Assembly (NCBI GenBank): GCA_032229885.1
Contig: JAVYAJ010000267.1
Span: 1-37,995, forward strand
Origin: Anammoximicrobium sp032229885
Lineage (GTDB): Bacteria > Planctomycetota > Planctomycetia > Pirellulales > Pirellulaceae
Direction of reading: 5' to 3'
Length of the DNA stretch: 37,995 nt
Below are positions 18,201 through 26,392 of the stretch, piece after piece (the first letter of the stretch is position 1; each line of letters opens with the position of its first letter). Below the pieces are notes generated by a model that was not told where the DNA came from, searched no databases, and saw nothing but the letters and a program-made list of their open reading frames with translations. The translations under genes were made by a program, and so were the position numbers.

Positions 18201-18305
18201 GATGGTCCTCTGCGTTGGCTGCCCCTGACTATCCAATTCCCAATGCCGCAGCGGGCATTCGTAGGGCGAGTTCAGAATTGGCTGCTCGAAAAACGGGTCG
18301 GCCAT
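15222..18305 (-). CDS. Type III-like restriction endonuclease subunit (helicase + nuclease)
   Basis: 1027 residues. It begins MADPFFEQPILNSPYECP, which I recall as the start of the 'BPTD_3080 family' restriction endonucleases. The superfamily 2 helicase core has Walker A ATGAGKT at 174-180 and DEAH at 311-314; family motif VIGRALRR lies further on. The C-terminal nuclease is of the PD-(D/E)xK type: D934 in RPDFIVLV and E959-x-K961 in VVEIKG. It is expected to translocate and cut unmodified DNA together with the Mod-like subunit. The last residues (RRVKSEG) and the stop codon come from the heptamer array. Start: ATG 18305; an upstream in-frame ATG at 18317 is possible. It follows the broken HTH gene by 36 bp. 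Confidence 0.93.
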   Translation of the reverse strand: MADPFFEQPILNSPYECPLRHWELDSQGQPTQRTIEARRRAEFITPIPKPKKRKKSSQQEIVFDEGAGLSTRQQQYDPTSIINEVRGHVDRWRALPDPRDWRVTPETARLLQHWRHHQFAGIRPFFCQVEAVETAIWLTEAAPHSKVGKRLLDHLANANNDANPELSRLALKLATGAGKTTVMAMLIAWQTINAVRGATSKKFTRGFLIVTPGLTIKDRLRVLQPNDPDAYYASRELVPGDMLGDLKRAKIVITNYHAFKLRERIDLSKGGRQLLQGRRGGELNTLETEGQMLQRVMPDLMGMKNVLALNDEAHHCYREKPREADDEDLKGDDRKEAEKNNQTARLWISGLEAVNRKLGLARVFDLSATPFFLRGSGYAEGTLFPWTMSDFSLMDAIECGIVKLPRVPVAENIPGGEMPMFRNLWEHIRKDMPKKGRGKATELDPLKLPVRLQTALQALYGHYEKTFQLWQDSGISVPPCFIIVCQNTAISKLIYDYVSGFHRTNEDGSTTLENGRLALFRNFDETTGNPLPRPNTLLIDSEQLEAGDALDTNFRSMAADEIERFRREILERTGDARAAETITDQELLREVMNTVGKAGQLGGSIRCVVSVSMLTEGWDANTVTHVLGVRAFGTQLLCEQVIGRALRRQSYELNEDGPNRGLFNVEYADLFGIPFDFTAKPVVAPPQPPRETIQVKAVRPERDRLEIRFPRVEGYRVELPEERLTADFTDDSILVLTPDLVGPSITRNSGIIGEGVDLNLEHLGDMRPSRLVYNITQRLLYTKWRDPGEEPKLHLFGQLKRITRQWLETCLVCKGDTYPALLMYPELADMACNRITAGITRAFVGKRQIKALLDPYNPTGSTMHVRFNTSKTDRWETSADRCHINWVILDSDWEAEFCRVAESHPRVRAYAKNHNLGLEVPYRYGSETRTYRPDFIVLVDDGRPPHADGTRDLLHLVVEIKGYRREDAKEKKSTMETYWVPGVNHLGSYGRWAFAEFCDVYEIMSDFEAKVESEFNQMIERRVKSEG

Positions 18306-18341
18306 CGCAAGTTGCACTCTGAGGTCGATGCCAGTTGTAGA

Positions 18342-18560
18342 TCAGCGCCGTTTCGTCCGCCGCGAAGGTTTCACCGGCCGCACGGTCCCGCGGTGGAACG
18401 CGTCCAGATCCTGGCGACGAAACAGCCTCTAGCCGTTGGACGGATCGCAGTGCATGGGAGTCTCGCCGCGCGCGGCCCGCTTGCGCAGCGTGTTCTGAGT
18501 GGCCCCTGGGACTTCCGCGGCTTCGGCCGTTTGTGCGTAGGCGGGCAGCTTGGCAGGCAC
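18342..18560 (-). pseudogene. Small HTH (excisionase/MerR-like) regulator broken by TAG
   Basis: This is too short and too interrupted to stand out as an open frame. From a GTG at 18560 the minus strand reads a helix-turn-helix protein (TAEAAEVPGATQNTLRKRAARGETP, then CDPSNG), meets TAG at 18429-18431 (codon 44), and continues RLFRRQDLDAF and a Lys/Arg-rich tail (KPSRRTKRR) to TGA at 18342-18344, 72 residues in all. In this family the position is usually a tyrosine (NGYRLF), so TAT/TAC to TAG explains it. It ends 36 bp before the restriction gene and is probably a former regulator of the operon. Whether a functional copy exists elsewhere is unknown. Confidence 0.75.
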
Positions 18561-18923
18561 TTTGCGTTTCCGGTCGTTGACGCTCGTAGTCTATCAAAGC
18601 CCGCCCGCAGGCGGTAGTAGCAGGGAAATCGCGGAAATCGGGGCGAATTCTTCGCCGGTTGGCTTGCAATCCTGCCGCATCGCCGGCCCCGGCGTGACTG
18701 GCGCAAGCGGATGGTCCGCCACGGAGGATGCGCAATCACGGGCCAGAACGGTAAACCATGAATCATGCAATCTGGCTCAGGTTTCAGCGACCGGAATGGG
18801 CGCCGCGGAAGACGCAGAATTACGCGGAAGGGATTCGCTTGGGACCACGGGCGGAGCGTGGCCCTCGCGCGCCAAGCGGATCAACTCGGTGCGACAACCC
18901 GCACACTTAGCGCGGCCAGCGCG
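18561..18923. other. Intergenic region upstream of the restriction-modification operon
   Basis: 363 bp between the HTH pseudogene and the end of prs. The promoter of the operon should be here, but no clear -35/-10 pair was seen. No convincing gene. Confidence 0.5.
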
Positions 18924-18925
18924 CT
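18909..18925. terminator. Short hairpin at the end of prs
   Basis: A 6-bp perfect stem AGCGCG/CGCGCT with loop GCCAG overlaps the first two bases of the prs stop codon (18924-18926). No T-run follows on the minus strand, so a role in termination is only possible. Confidence 0.25.
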
Positions 18926-19883
18926 ACTCGCGTTTTTTCCCCTTGAACATCTCGCTGATCGACTGGTCTTGATGGATCCGCCGGATGGCCTCGGCCAACA
19001 AGGGCGCGATGGACCGAATCCTGATTTTGCCACTCGGATCTTGGGGCAGCGCGGGGATGCTGTCGGTCACCACGACCGTCTCGATCGGCGAGTTCTGGAT
19101 TTTCGCAATCGCGTCGCCGCAGAAGATGCCGTGCGACGCGGCCACGTGAATCGCGCGCGCGCCGGCCGCGCTGAGCAGCCGCGCCGCTCCGCAAATCGAG
19201 CCGGCGGTGCTGATCAAATCGTCAAAAATCAGAGCGACTCGCCCTTCGATCGGCCCGCCGATGATGTTTTCTTGTTTCGTCTCGGTAGCGCTCGAACGGC
19301 GTTTGTCGATGATCGCCAGCCTGCCGCCCAGCGTTTTCGAGTGATGGATGGCCCGTTTGATGCTGCCTTCGTCCGGGCTCACCACGACGATGTCCTCGCC
19401 GGCGAACCCCAGTTGCTCGAAATAGGTGTTCAGCACGGGCGCGGCGTTCAGATGATCGACGGGAACGTCGAAGAATCCTTGGATCTGCCCGGCGTGCAGA
19501 TCCATCGTCAGCACGCGATCGGCGCCGGCCCGCGCGATCAGATTCGCCACAAGCTTGGCGGTAATCGGGACCCGCCCTTCGTCTTTGCGGTCCTGGCGTG
19601 CGTACCCGAAATACGGGATGACGGCCGTAATTTGAGCCGCGCTTGCCCGACGGCAGCTATCGATCATGATCAATAGCTCCATCAGGTGTTCGTTGACGGG
19701 CTGCGAGGTCGCTTGCACGAGAAATACGGCTCGACCGCGGACATCCTCGTCGATCTTGCACGCGGTCTCTGTATCCGGAAAGCTGGTCAGGGTAATCCGA
19801 CCCAGCGGGATGTTGAGGTTTTCGCAGATCTCTCTGGCGAGCTTAGGATTGGACCGGCCGCTGAAGATCTTCAATTCTCCCAT
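18924..19883 (-). CDS. prs: Ribose-phosphate pyrophosphokinase
   Basis: 319 residues, the normal length of bacterial PRPP synthase, which makes phosphoribosyl pyrophosphate from ribose 5-phosphate and ATP for nucleotide, histidine and tryptophan synthesis in the cytoplasm. Family motifs are clear: KIFSGRSNPKLA, FPDTE, VNEHLMELLIMID, VIPYFGYARQDRK (ATP binding), DLHAGQIQGFFD, VVSPDEGS and the PRPP loop ALIFDDLISTAGS. The PRPP loop has IFDDLIST where VDDIIDT is common, a modest variation. ATG at 19883; only a weak GAGA ribosome-binding site upstream. It stands alone, with long non-coding stretches on both sides. Confidence 0.97.
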   Translation of the reverse strand: MGELKIFSGRSNPKLAREICENLNIPLGRITLTSFPDTETACKIDEDVRGRAVFLVQATSQPVNEHLMELLIMIDSCRRASAAQITAVIPYFGYARQDRKDEGRVPITAKLVANLIARAGADRVLTMDLHAGQIQGFFDVPVDHLNAAPVLNTYFEQLGFAGEDIVVVSPDEGSIKRAIHHSKTLGGRLAIIDKRRSSATETKQENIIGGPIEGRVALIFDDLISTAGSICGAARLLSAAGARAIHVAASHGIFCGDAIAKIQNSPIETVVVTDSIPALPQDPSGKIRIRSIAPLLAEAIRRIHQDQSISEMFKGKKRE

Positions 19884-20860
19884 GAATACCCAATCTCACT
19901 AGCTTGTCTGTGGCGATTTTTTACTGATGGCCGATTTCAGGTTGTTGGCCAAAACCGACGACGCGCGTCGTCCGCACGAGGTGTCGCCGCCGGACGGACG
20001 ATTGTATCGCTTCGGGCGCCAAGCCACAATCTTGCTGCGGTGGGCGGTGGCCTGTGCCCAACGGCTCGCCCTTGCAACGGCTTGGCTTCGCATCGGCTCG
20101 ACCAGCCGTCGATTCTCCGCGACCCTGCCATCAGACGTTGACGGCCTGCGCCGAATGCGTCACCCCGCCAGCCCGGGCTAGTGCCGCAAATCACAATTCG
20201 CGGGTCACGACAGTCAGGCTTTGGTCAGTCTGCGTAGTCTCACAAGTCCCGTTTTTCGGATCACGAGGGCCAGTCTTTACCGAGCCTGTCAGACGAAATG
20301 CACCGTTTGAAGGACCTCAGACAGCGATGGATGACTACGCTCTGCGCGTGGCCCCACCCAGACGGACGCGACCAGACGGACGCGACGGAGCGCGTCCCTC
20401 CAGGGCGATGCACTGCCCTGTGCTCGCTGTCCATCCATTTCGATTGCCAGATACCCGGGCAACGAATCCCCGTAAGAGGATGCGTGCCCGCCGAATCAAT
20501 CGCTGCGGGGGCGTGACCGCGTGTGCGAAGGGCTTCAAAATGCTCTCTTGCTGCTCGGTCACCGTGAGGCGAGCCGTCTTGGCCGATATGCCTTCCTCCT
20601 GTTGAAGACCGGGATTTGTTACATCGCGATTATCAGACGGAAGGGAGGCATTTTAGGGGACGGGAATTGGACAGAATGTGCCACCGGGCATGCATGGGCA
20701 TGTGAATGTCCGGGGGAAATCCGCTCTGCATATCCGGTCATACCGAGCGCGGGTAAGAATGGCCTCGCGAACATCCGGTTCCGGATGACAAAGGCGAACT
20801 GAAGTCCGCCGTGTCAAGTGCCATTTCGAGCCGCGCGAAGTATAACTGGGATGTGCGCCG
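19884..20860. other. Non-coding region of about 1 kb upstream of prs
   Basis: No reading frame with recognisable protein features. It holds a REP-like element at about 20360-20397 and otherwise GC-rich sequence without tRNA or known RNA motifs. The prs promoter should lie at its left end. Confidence 0.5.
20360..20397. repeat. REP-like hairpin with 14-bp direct repeat
   Basis: A near-identical 14-mer, AGACGGACGCGACC/G, is tandemly repeated (20360-20387). Its second copy forms a perfect 7-bp stem GGACGCG (20378-20384) with CGCGTCC (20391-20397) around ACGGAG. Confidence 0.65.
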
Positions 20861-22297
20861 CTAGTGGGGCGGCTCGATGATCTTCCGCGGCGCCTCGGCC
20901 TGCGCAGGCGCCAGCTCGTGCAACATGCGGATCGCGGCCTCGACCATGATCTCGCCCGAACCTTCGGCGCACCGCGATGCGATGACCTCGTACGCTCCCT
21001 CTGCATACGCGGAACGGTTGGGGATGTAGCTGAACGAGCCGTTTGCCAGTTCGACGATGTGCGTCTGTCGGAACGGAGACGCGGCCTTGACACTCAGCCC
21101 GAGTTCGGCGAACACCTCGCCGGACATCGCCACCCAGGCCAAGTCCGGGCCGAGCGTCACGACTTGAACTTCGGCCTCCCACGGCTGGCCCTTGCGGGCC
21201 GCGACGTCGAAGACTTTATAGGCTTTGACTTGATCATAAAACCGGGCTTTCGAACCTTGCTCGACAATTTCCTGCGCCTCGGCGATGTCCTGCTCGGTCA
21301 CCACAGGCAGCGGCAGCGAGACCACTTCGCTGCGGACAGCCAGCGGTCCGACGACCGCCGGCTTGAGGTCCATGTAGATCTTGAACACATCGGCGGCCAG
21401 GATCGTTCCCAATCGCAGCGCTTCCTCGGGCCCGTGCTGACGATCGGACCACTGGACATTGATGTGATTCAGGTTGCCACACGCGCCGTTGGCAAAGAGC
21501 GTCAACATACTGTCGCCTTTGTATTCGGCCAAACGACGCGCCAGGACGCCGGGGAAGTCCGGCCAGCATTTCAATCCACCGGTCGTGTCGGGGTGCATCG
21601 CATAGTTGACGTAGGTCAGCACCGGCGCGGCTTCGGGCGTCTCGAAATAGACCACGCCGACCTCGGGGTCGATCGGGCTGACCGGCCGGATGACGTTGGG
21701 ATTGTTCTTGCCCGGGTTCCAGCCCACCGTGCCATCCTTCATCCAGAAACGGCGCGTGAACGCCAGACGGTCTTCTTGCCCTCGGGCATACGAGACCCGC
21801 ACGGGCGCCAGTCGTTGGTAGGCTTGGACGACGCTCTCGGCGATCTTGGCCGGCAACGCGGCCGTGTACTCCTTCACCAACGGGTTCACGCCGCCAATTT
21901 CCTCGCGGGCTGATTTTCTGTCCAAGACCGGGCCGGTGTGCGTGTGCGTCGCCGAGATCATTACATGGCCGCCGGCGATGTTTGTCTGCTGCTCGATCAG
22001 TTTCCGAGCTTCGAGCACCGTGTGGCGAGGGAGCGAGATCAGATCGCAGACAACCATCGCAACCTGGGTCTGCCCATCGTCCAAGACGACCGCTTTGGCA
22101 TGCAGGTCATCCAGGACACCTTCGCAGCCTCGCGCACTGTAGTAGCCGGCCAGCGGGATTCCCACGGGCGGATTGATCTCGACCGCTGCCGTGCCCACGC
22201 GTAGGGCATCCGCCATCGTGGGCGTCGTCTGTGCCAGCGCGGCGAAGAAAACGACGCACATCCACCAGATCTGATTGGTGGCCCAGTTCACTGTCAT
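20861..22297 (-). CDS. Secreted neutral/alkaline ceramidase-family protein
   Basis: 478 residues. Signal peptide at 1-29 (hydrophobic WWMCVVFFAALA, then TMADA). The mature part begins LRVGTAAVEINPPVGIPLAGY, the typical start of the neutral ceramidase N-terminal domain family. Zinc-ligand-type histidines are visible: THTHTGP (H118, H120) and the AMHPDTTGG segment (H235). Length is below that of full bacterial ceramidases (about 650-700), so the C-terminal immunoglobulin-like domain is missing. In planctomycetes such short members are common and their substrate is unproven; amide hydrolysis of a lipid or other amide is an inference. ATG at 22297 with GGAGG (22305-22309) 7 nt upstream. Divergent from the DUF1559 gene. 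Confidence 0.9.
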   Translation of the reverse strand: MTVNWATNQIWWMCVVFFAALAQTTPTMADALRVGTAAVEINPPVGIPLAGYYSARGCEGVLDDLHAKAVVLDDGQTQVAMVVCDLISLPRHTVLEARKLIEQQTNIAGGHVMISATHTHTGPVLDRKSAREEIGGVNPLVKEYTAALPAKIAESVVQAYQRLAPVRVSYARGQEDRLAFTRRFWMKDGTVGWNPGKNNPNVIRPVSPIDPEVGVVYFETPEAAPVLTYVNYAMHPDTTGGLKCWPDFPGVLARRLAEYKGDSMLTLFANGACGNLNHINVQWSDRQHGPEEALRLGTILAADVFKIYMDLKPAVVGPLAVRSEVVSLPLPVVTEQDIAEAQEIVEQGSKARFYDQVKAYKVFDVAARKGQPWEAEVQVVTLGPDLAWVAMSGEVFAELGLSVKAASPFRQTHIVELANGSFSYIPNRSAYAEGAYEVIASRCAEGSGEIMVEAAIRMLHELAPAQAEAPRKIIEPPH

Positions 22298-22759
22298 GGC
22301 TGATCCTCCATCGTGGTTAAAACGGATACGTGCTCAACGCCCGTAGCGTATCTCCGCCTGCGCGCGATTGCAACCGCGCCGCCGTCGGGCGCGCAGCCGC
22401 GACGAACTCGGTTGCCTCGAGCGAGTTGATCGACCAAGAGGATCGCCCCGTCGAAACGGCTCGTCGAGTCGCCCGAGCCTGAATCGCCTGCCAGAGCCGG
22501 GGACGACTCCGACGAAGACATGCTCCGGTACGGGCCACGCGACGCCGTGAACTGCGACATCCACACGGTCATTGACACACGTGGGTTAATATACGATATA
22601 GTGTAGTTAACCGTTATATGATCATTGGCACGCCCCAGGCGACGCGAGGTTGTGTCGCCCGCTGCCCCGCCACGCGTCCTGCCCTTGCCCTGAGGCCGAG
22701 AACGCAGCTTTGCGGTTCCGGAGCCGCCGGCTCGCCTGTTCTCGACGAGGTCCACCGCC
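22298..22759. other. Divergent intergenic region
   Basis: 462 bp between divergent genes, mostly GC-rich, with one sharply AT-rich island at about 22584-22620 that holds a candidate promoter and inverted repeat. No gene recognised. Confidence 0.5.
22572..22612 (+). promoter_or_regulatory. Candidate promoter and inverted repeat before the DUF1559 gene
   Basis: TTGACA (22572-22577) is followed 17 nt later by GATATA (22595-22600); a closer -10 match, TATAGT, lies at 22598-22603 with a 20-nt spacer. An inverted repeat GGTTAA (22584-22589) / TTAACC (22607-22612) spans the -10 region and could be an operator. This AT-rich patch stands out against the GC-rich background. The strand and target gene are inferred. 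Confidence 0.4.
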
Positions 22760-23710
22760 ATGCTCCGCAGACGAATCGCCCGCGCTTTTACGTTAGTCGA
22801 ACTACTGGTCGTGATCGCGATCATCGGCATTCTGGTCGCCTTGATGTTGCCGGCCATCCAAGCGGCGCGCGAAGCCGCCCGTCGGATGCAATGTTCGAAC
22901 AACCTGAAGCAACTGGGCGTGGCGATGCACAATTATCATGGCGCGTTTCGCTGTTTTCCGCCCGGCTTCATGCTGTTGAACGAGAAAGGCGACCCGTCCG
23001 GCGGCTGGGCCTGGGGCGTGTTTCTGATGCCCTTCATCGAGCAGAGTTCGCTGCGTGATACGCTCAACACGACGCAACACACGCTTCACGAGGTCGTGAC
23101 TAGCCCCACGTTGGTCGCCATTTTGCAGACGGACGTGCCCGTATTCCGCTGTCCGTCGTCGCCCATTGGACCGTTGCGAACGCATCAAGGCGAGCCCAAC
23201 CCCAAAGTCGCGTCGGCCAACTACACCTGCTGCCGGGGCTTTTTCAACCTGTCGCAGATGACGCACCTGACCAAACGCAACAACGGCGTGTTTTACGCGG
23301 AAAGCGGGACACGCATCGAAGACGTGACCGACGGGACCAGCAACACGTTTGCCATCGGCGAGCGAACCGTTTTCGGCGCGAATCTGCAAAACGATGGGAG
23401 CTGGCCGTCGTGGTGCGGGCCCGGCGGAGGCGGAGCGATGAACACCGTCAGCTCGTCCGTCACCTTCAAACTGAATCATCCGACCCAGATGCATTCGTTC
23501 AGCAGCCATCATCCGGGCGGGGCGCAATTCTGCTTTGTCGATGGTTCCACTCACTTCGTTTCCGAAGACATCAGTTGTCACTCGGCTTCGTTGGACGCGA
23601 GCAATGCGGGCGACCCGGCCTTGTTTCGTCAAGTGGCCCAGCAGGGTCAGCTTGGGACATACCAGTTGCTGGGCGCCATCGACGACGGCATGACGATCGA
23701 CACCTTCTGA
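22760..23710 (+). CDS. DUF1559 prepilin-like protein
   Basis: 316 residues. The N-terminus RRRIARAFTLVELLVVIAIIGILVALMLPAIQAAREAARRMQC is shown here only by its landmarks: the prepilin peptidase site before FTLVE (F10, E14), a 20-residue hydrophobic helix and the planctomycete AAREAARR segment with NNLKQLG. The C-terminus has the family-typical FVDGSTHF. The protein is expected to be processed and inserted as a type II pseudopilin-like surface or periplasmic protein; planctomycetes carry tens to hundreds of paralogues with unknown roles. ATG at 22760 with GAGG 9 nt upstream. Followed by a lipoprotein gene 129 bp downstream, a common arrangement. Confidence 0.95.
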   Translation: MLRRRIARAFTLVELLVVIAIIGILVALMLPAIQAAREAARRMQCSNNLKQLGVAMHNYHGAFRCFPPGFMLLNEKGDPSGGWAWGVFLMPFIEQSSLRDTLNTTQHTLHEVVTSPTLVAILQTDVPVFRCPSSPIGPLRTHQGEPNPKVASANYTCCRGFFNLSQMTHLTKRNNGVFYAESGTRIEDVTDGTSNTFAIGERTVFGANLQNDGSWPSWCGPGGGGAMNTVSSSVTFKLNHPTQMHSFSSHHPGGAQFCFVDGSTHFVSEDISCHSASLDASNAGDPALFRQVAQQGQLGTYQLLGAIDDGMTIDTF

Positions 23711-23839
23711 TATCTCGCAGCCGTGTCGGCGTGCGTTGCGAGAGGGAGAGCCACGCTCGGTCGTGGCCGAGACGCTCGCCGCCGCGTGGACGTGCCTTGC
23801 GACGCACAGCCCGAGTCCGAAACGAAAGGGAGCTGAACG

Positions 23840-24259
23840 ATGAACGCGGACGCGATTCGGCATCGTCTGCGGATCGACCGCAGGCTGATTTGGCTTCTGG
23901 CCTGGCTGGGATTGGCCGGCTGTGGCGCGGACGATTGGGCCACGGTCCGAGGCCGCGTCCGTTTGGACGGCAAGCCTGTTTCCGACGCGCTGATCGAATT
24001 TCAGCCCACGTCGCCCGATGGGTCGCCTGCATCCGCGCTGACGGACAGCGAAGGCCGCTACGACCTGCGGTACTCGTTCCAACGCCGCGGCACAGCCCCG
24101 GGCGAGTACACGGTCTCGATCCGCACGGGAGGCACATTCGTCGACGACGAGGGGCGCGAGGTCGAGTGTCGAGAGTGCATCCCAGCCAGATACAACACAC
24201 GGACAGAACTGAGGCGCACCGTTCGCGTCGGAGGCAATACGTTGGATTTCGATCTCTGA
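23840..24259 (+). CDS. Small lipoprotein with transthyretin/carboxypeptidase-regulatory-like fold
   Basis: 139 residues. The lipoprotein signal has a charged N-terminus, LIWLLAWLGLAGC, and cysteine 28 as the lipid-modified residue. The mature part reads VRGRVRLDGKPVSDALIEFQP, then TDSEGRYDL and GEYTVSI, the pattern of carboxypeptidase regulatory-like beta-sandwich domains. Such proteins often follow DUF1559 genes in planctomycetes; function unknown. GGGAG (23828-23832) 7 nt before the ATG supports the start. Confidence 0.88.
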   Translation: MNADAIRHRLRIDRRLIWLLAWLGLAGCGADDWATVRGRVRLDGKPVSDALIEFQPTSPDGSPASALTDSEGRYDLRYSFQRRGTAPGEYTVSIRTGGTFVDDEGREVECRECIPARYNTRTELRRTVRVGGNTLDFDL

Positions 24260-24565
24260 CGCCGGGGCGGCCGGGCCGGCGCCAGCGCACGTGCGGACGA
24301 ACGCCGCGCACGGTTGCGCACCGACGCCGTGCGACCGTGCGGCGCCGATCCGCGAGATGGCTAGAAGCCGGCGAGGTCCGGCGTTAATATGGGCCGTTTC
24401 ACGCCGCGCGTCGGCGACGAGCCCCGTTCCGTAGTCGAGCGGCGAGGCCTGAGACGGTCGGTCTCCGCATGGCCGACTGGCGGGGCCGCGACCGCGACGC
24501 ACCGTCCTCGCGCGGCGACGATCCGGCGGAGAGGCAAATCCAGCGTTTGATGGGGGTATCGAGAG
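24260..24565. other. Intergenic region before ilvD
   Basis: 306 bp, GC-rich, no gene, no T-box or leader peptide recognised. Confidence 0.5.
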
Positions 24566-26392
24566 ATGCGCAGCGATCTGATTAAGATGGGCGTCGAGCG
24601 AGCGCCGCATCGCAGCCTGCTGAAGGGAACGGGCAACTTTCAGGACGCCGATCTGAACAAACCGTTCATCGCCGTGGTCAACTCGTTCATCGAGATCATT
24701 CCCGGGCACGCGCACCTGGACAAAGTCGGCTATTTTGTCAAACAGCAGGTGCGGGCGGCAGGCGGCGTTCCGTTCATCTTCAACACCATCGGGGTCGACG
24801 ACGGGATTGCGATGGGGCACGTGGGCATGAAGTACTCGCTGCCCAGCCGCGAGATCATCGCCGACAGCATCGAATCGATGATCGAAGCCCATCGCTTCGA
24901 CGCGATGATCTGCATCCCGAACTGCGACAAGATCGTCCCCGGCATGATGATGGCCGCGGCCCGCTGCAACATTCCCACGCTGTTGGTCAGCGGCGGCCCG
25001 ATGGAAGCGGGCAGGACGGCCGACGGCCGCAGCGTGAACTTGATCGATGCCTTTTACGCGGTCAGTCGCCACGCGGCCGGCGAGTTGAACGAGGCCGGGG
25101 TCAAGGAAATCGAAAACCTCGCATGCCCCACGTGCGGCAGTTGCTCGGGACTGTTCACGGCCAACAGCATGAACTGCCTGTGCGAAGCGCTGGGCATGGC
25201 GCTGCCCGGCAACGGCACGATCCTGGCGACCAGCGAGGATCGTCGCCAGTTGTATGCGGCGGCCGCCAAACGGATCGTCGAAATGGCGCTGGCCGATGGC
25301 CCCAAGCCGCGAGACGTGATGACGCGCGCCGCCTTTGACAACGCCATGATTCTGGATATGGCGATGGGCGGTTCGACGAACACGGTCCTGCACATCCTGG
25401 CGATCGCCCACGAGGCCGAAGTCCCGTTCAGCGTGGGCGACATCGACGCCCTGTCGCGGCAAACTCCCAACATCTGCCGCGTGGCGCCGTCCGAAGGCAA
25501 AGATGGACGGCTGTACCATATCGAGGATTTGCAGGCGGCGGGCGGCATGTCCACGATCCTGGGTGAATTGATCCGCGGCAAGCCGGGGCTGCTGCACGAG
25601 GACGCGCCGACCGTCACCGGCAAGACGTTGGGCGAGAACATCCGCGAGAACGACATTCGATTCCACAACCGGTCGATCCGACGCGACGGCCTGAGTTCGG
25701 CGCAACGGAGCGAACTGAGCGTTTACACGGCGAACGCCACTGCCGGCGGCGCGGCCGTGCTGATGGATCTGGAACAGGACCGATTCGACCCGTGGGATTG
25801 CATCCGCACGGTCGAGCAAGCCTACTCGCCCGAAGGCGGACTGACCGTGTTGTACGGCAATCTGGCCGAAGATGGCGCGGTGGTGAAGACGGCCGGGGTC
25901 GCTCCCGAAATGTTGCGTCATTCGGGGCCGGCCGTGATTTTCGAGAGCCAAGAGGAAGCCTGCACCGGAATCTTGAACGGGCTCGTCAAGCCGGGCGATG
26001 TCGTCGTGATCCGGTACGAAGGCCCGAAGGGCGGGCCAGGGATGCAGGAGATGCTGGCGCCGACCAGCTATATCAAGGGCAATCCGGCCTTGGCCAAGAC
26101 CGTGGCCTTGATCACCGACGGCCGCTTCAGCGGCGGAACCTCCGGCGCTTGCATCGGACACGTCAGCCCCGAAGCAGCCGCGGGCGGCGCGATCGGCTTA
26201 CTCCGCGCGGGCGACATCATCGACATCGACATCCCCCAGCGGCAAATGAACGTCCGCTTGTCCGACGCCGAACTGGCGGAACGCCGAACGACATGGCTCC
26301 GCCCCAAGCCGCGCTTTCAGCGCGGCTACCTGGCCAAATACACGGCACTAGCGACCAGCGCCAGCACCGGCGCGATCCTACGCTGGTCTTGA
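24566..26392 (+). CDS. ilvD: Dihydroxy-acid dehydratase, E. coli-like type
   Basis: 608 residues. It dehydrates 2,3-dihydroxy-3-methylbutanoate and -pentanoate in valine, leucine and isoleucine synthesis. Family segments: NTIGVDDGIAMGHVGMKYSLPSRE, NCDKIVPGMM (C120), CPTCGSCSG (C187, C190, C193), GPKGGPGMQEM and DGRFSGGTSG. The early segment is SFIEIIPGHAHLDK, as in E. coli IlvD (VPGHVHL), without the cysteine found in the plant/mycobacterial [2Fe-2S] type (TPCN), so it probably carries an oxygen-sensitive [4Fe-4S]-type cluster. Length also matches the E. coli type (616) better than the shorter type (about 560). ATG at 24566. Stands alone. Confidence 0.97.
   Translation: MRSDLIKMGVERAPHRSLLKGTGNFQDADLNKPFIAVVNSFIEIIPGHAHLDKVGYFVKQQVRAAGGVPFIFNTIGVDDGIAMGHVGMKYSLPSREIIADSIESMIEAHRFDAMICIPNCDKIVPGMMMAAARCNIPTLLVSGGPMEAGRTADGRSVNLIDAFYAVSRHAAGELNEAGVKEIENLACPTCGSCSGLFTANSMNCLCEALGMALPGNGTILATSEDRRQLYAAAAKRIVEMALADGPKPRDVMTRAAFDNAMILDMAMGGSTNTVLHILAIAHEAEVPFSVGDIDALSRQTPNICRVAPSEGKDGRLYHIEDLQAAGGMSTILGELIRGKPGLLHEDAPTVTGKTLGENIRENDIRFHNRSIRRDGLSSAQRSELSVYTANATAGGAAVLMDLEQDRFDPWDCIRTVEQAYSPEGGLTVLYGNLAEDGAVVKTAGVAPEMLRHSGPAVIFESQEEACTGILNGLVKPGDVVVIRYEGPKGGPGMQEMLAPTSYIKGNPALAKTVALITDGRFSGGTSGACIGHVSPEAAAGGAIGLLRAGDIIDIDIPQRQMNVRLSDAELAERRTTWLRPKPRFQRGYLAKYTALATSASTGAILRWS

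Noticed and set aside
18229..18766. Two overlapping minus-strand frames (about 131 and 168 codons) upstream of the restriction gene
   Set aside because: They are frame-shifted readings over the HTH pseudogene, whose true frame gives recognisable HTH sequence.
19899..20802. Several short frames upstream of prs
   Set aside because: Composition is typical of GC-rich spacer and none shows a motif, signal peptide or usable ribosome-binding site.
24260..24565. T-box or attenuator before ilvD
   Set aside because: No T-box bulge sequence, leader peptide with branched-chain codons or terminator/antiterminator pair was seen; the same holds before ileS.
22802..26161. 1119-codon minus-strand open frame
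   Set aside because: It runs opposite the DUF1559, lipoprotein and ilvD genes, all strongly supported; it is a composition artefact.
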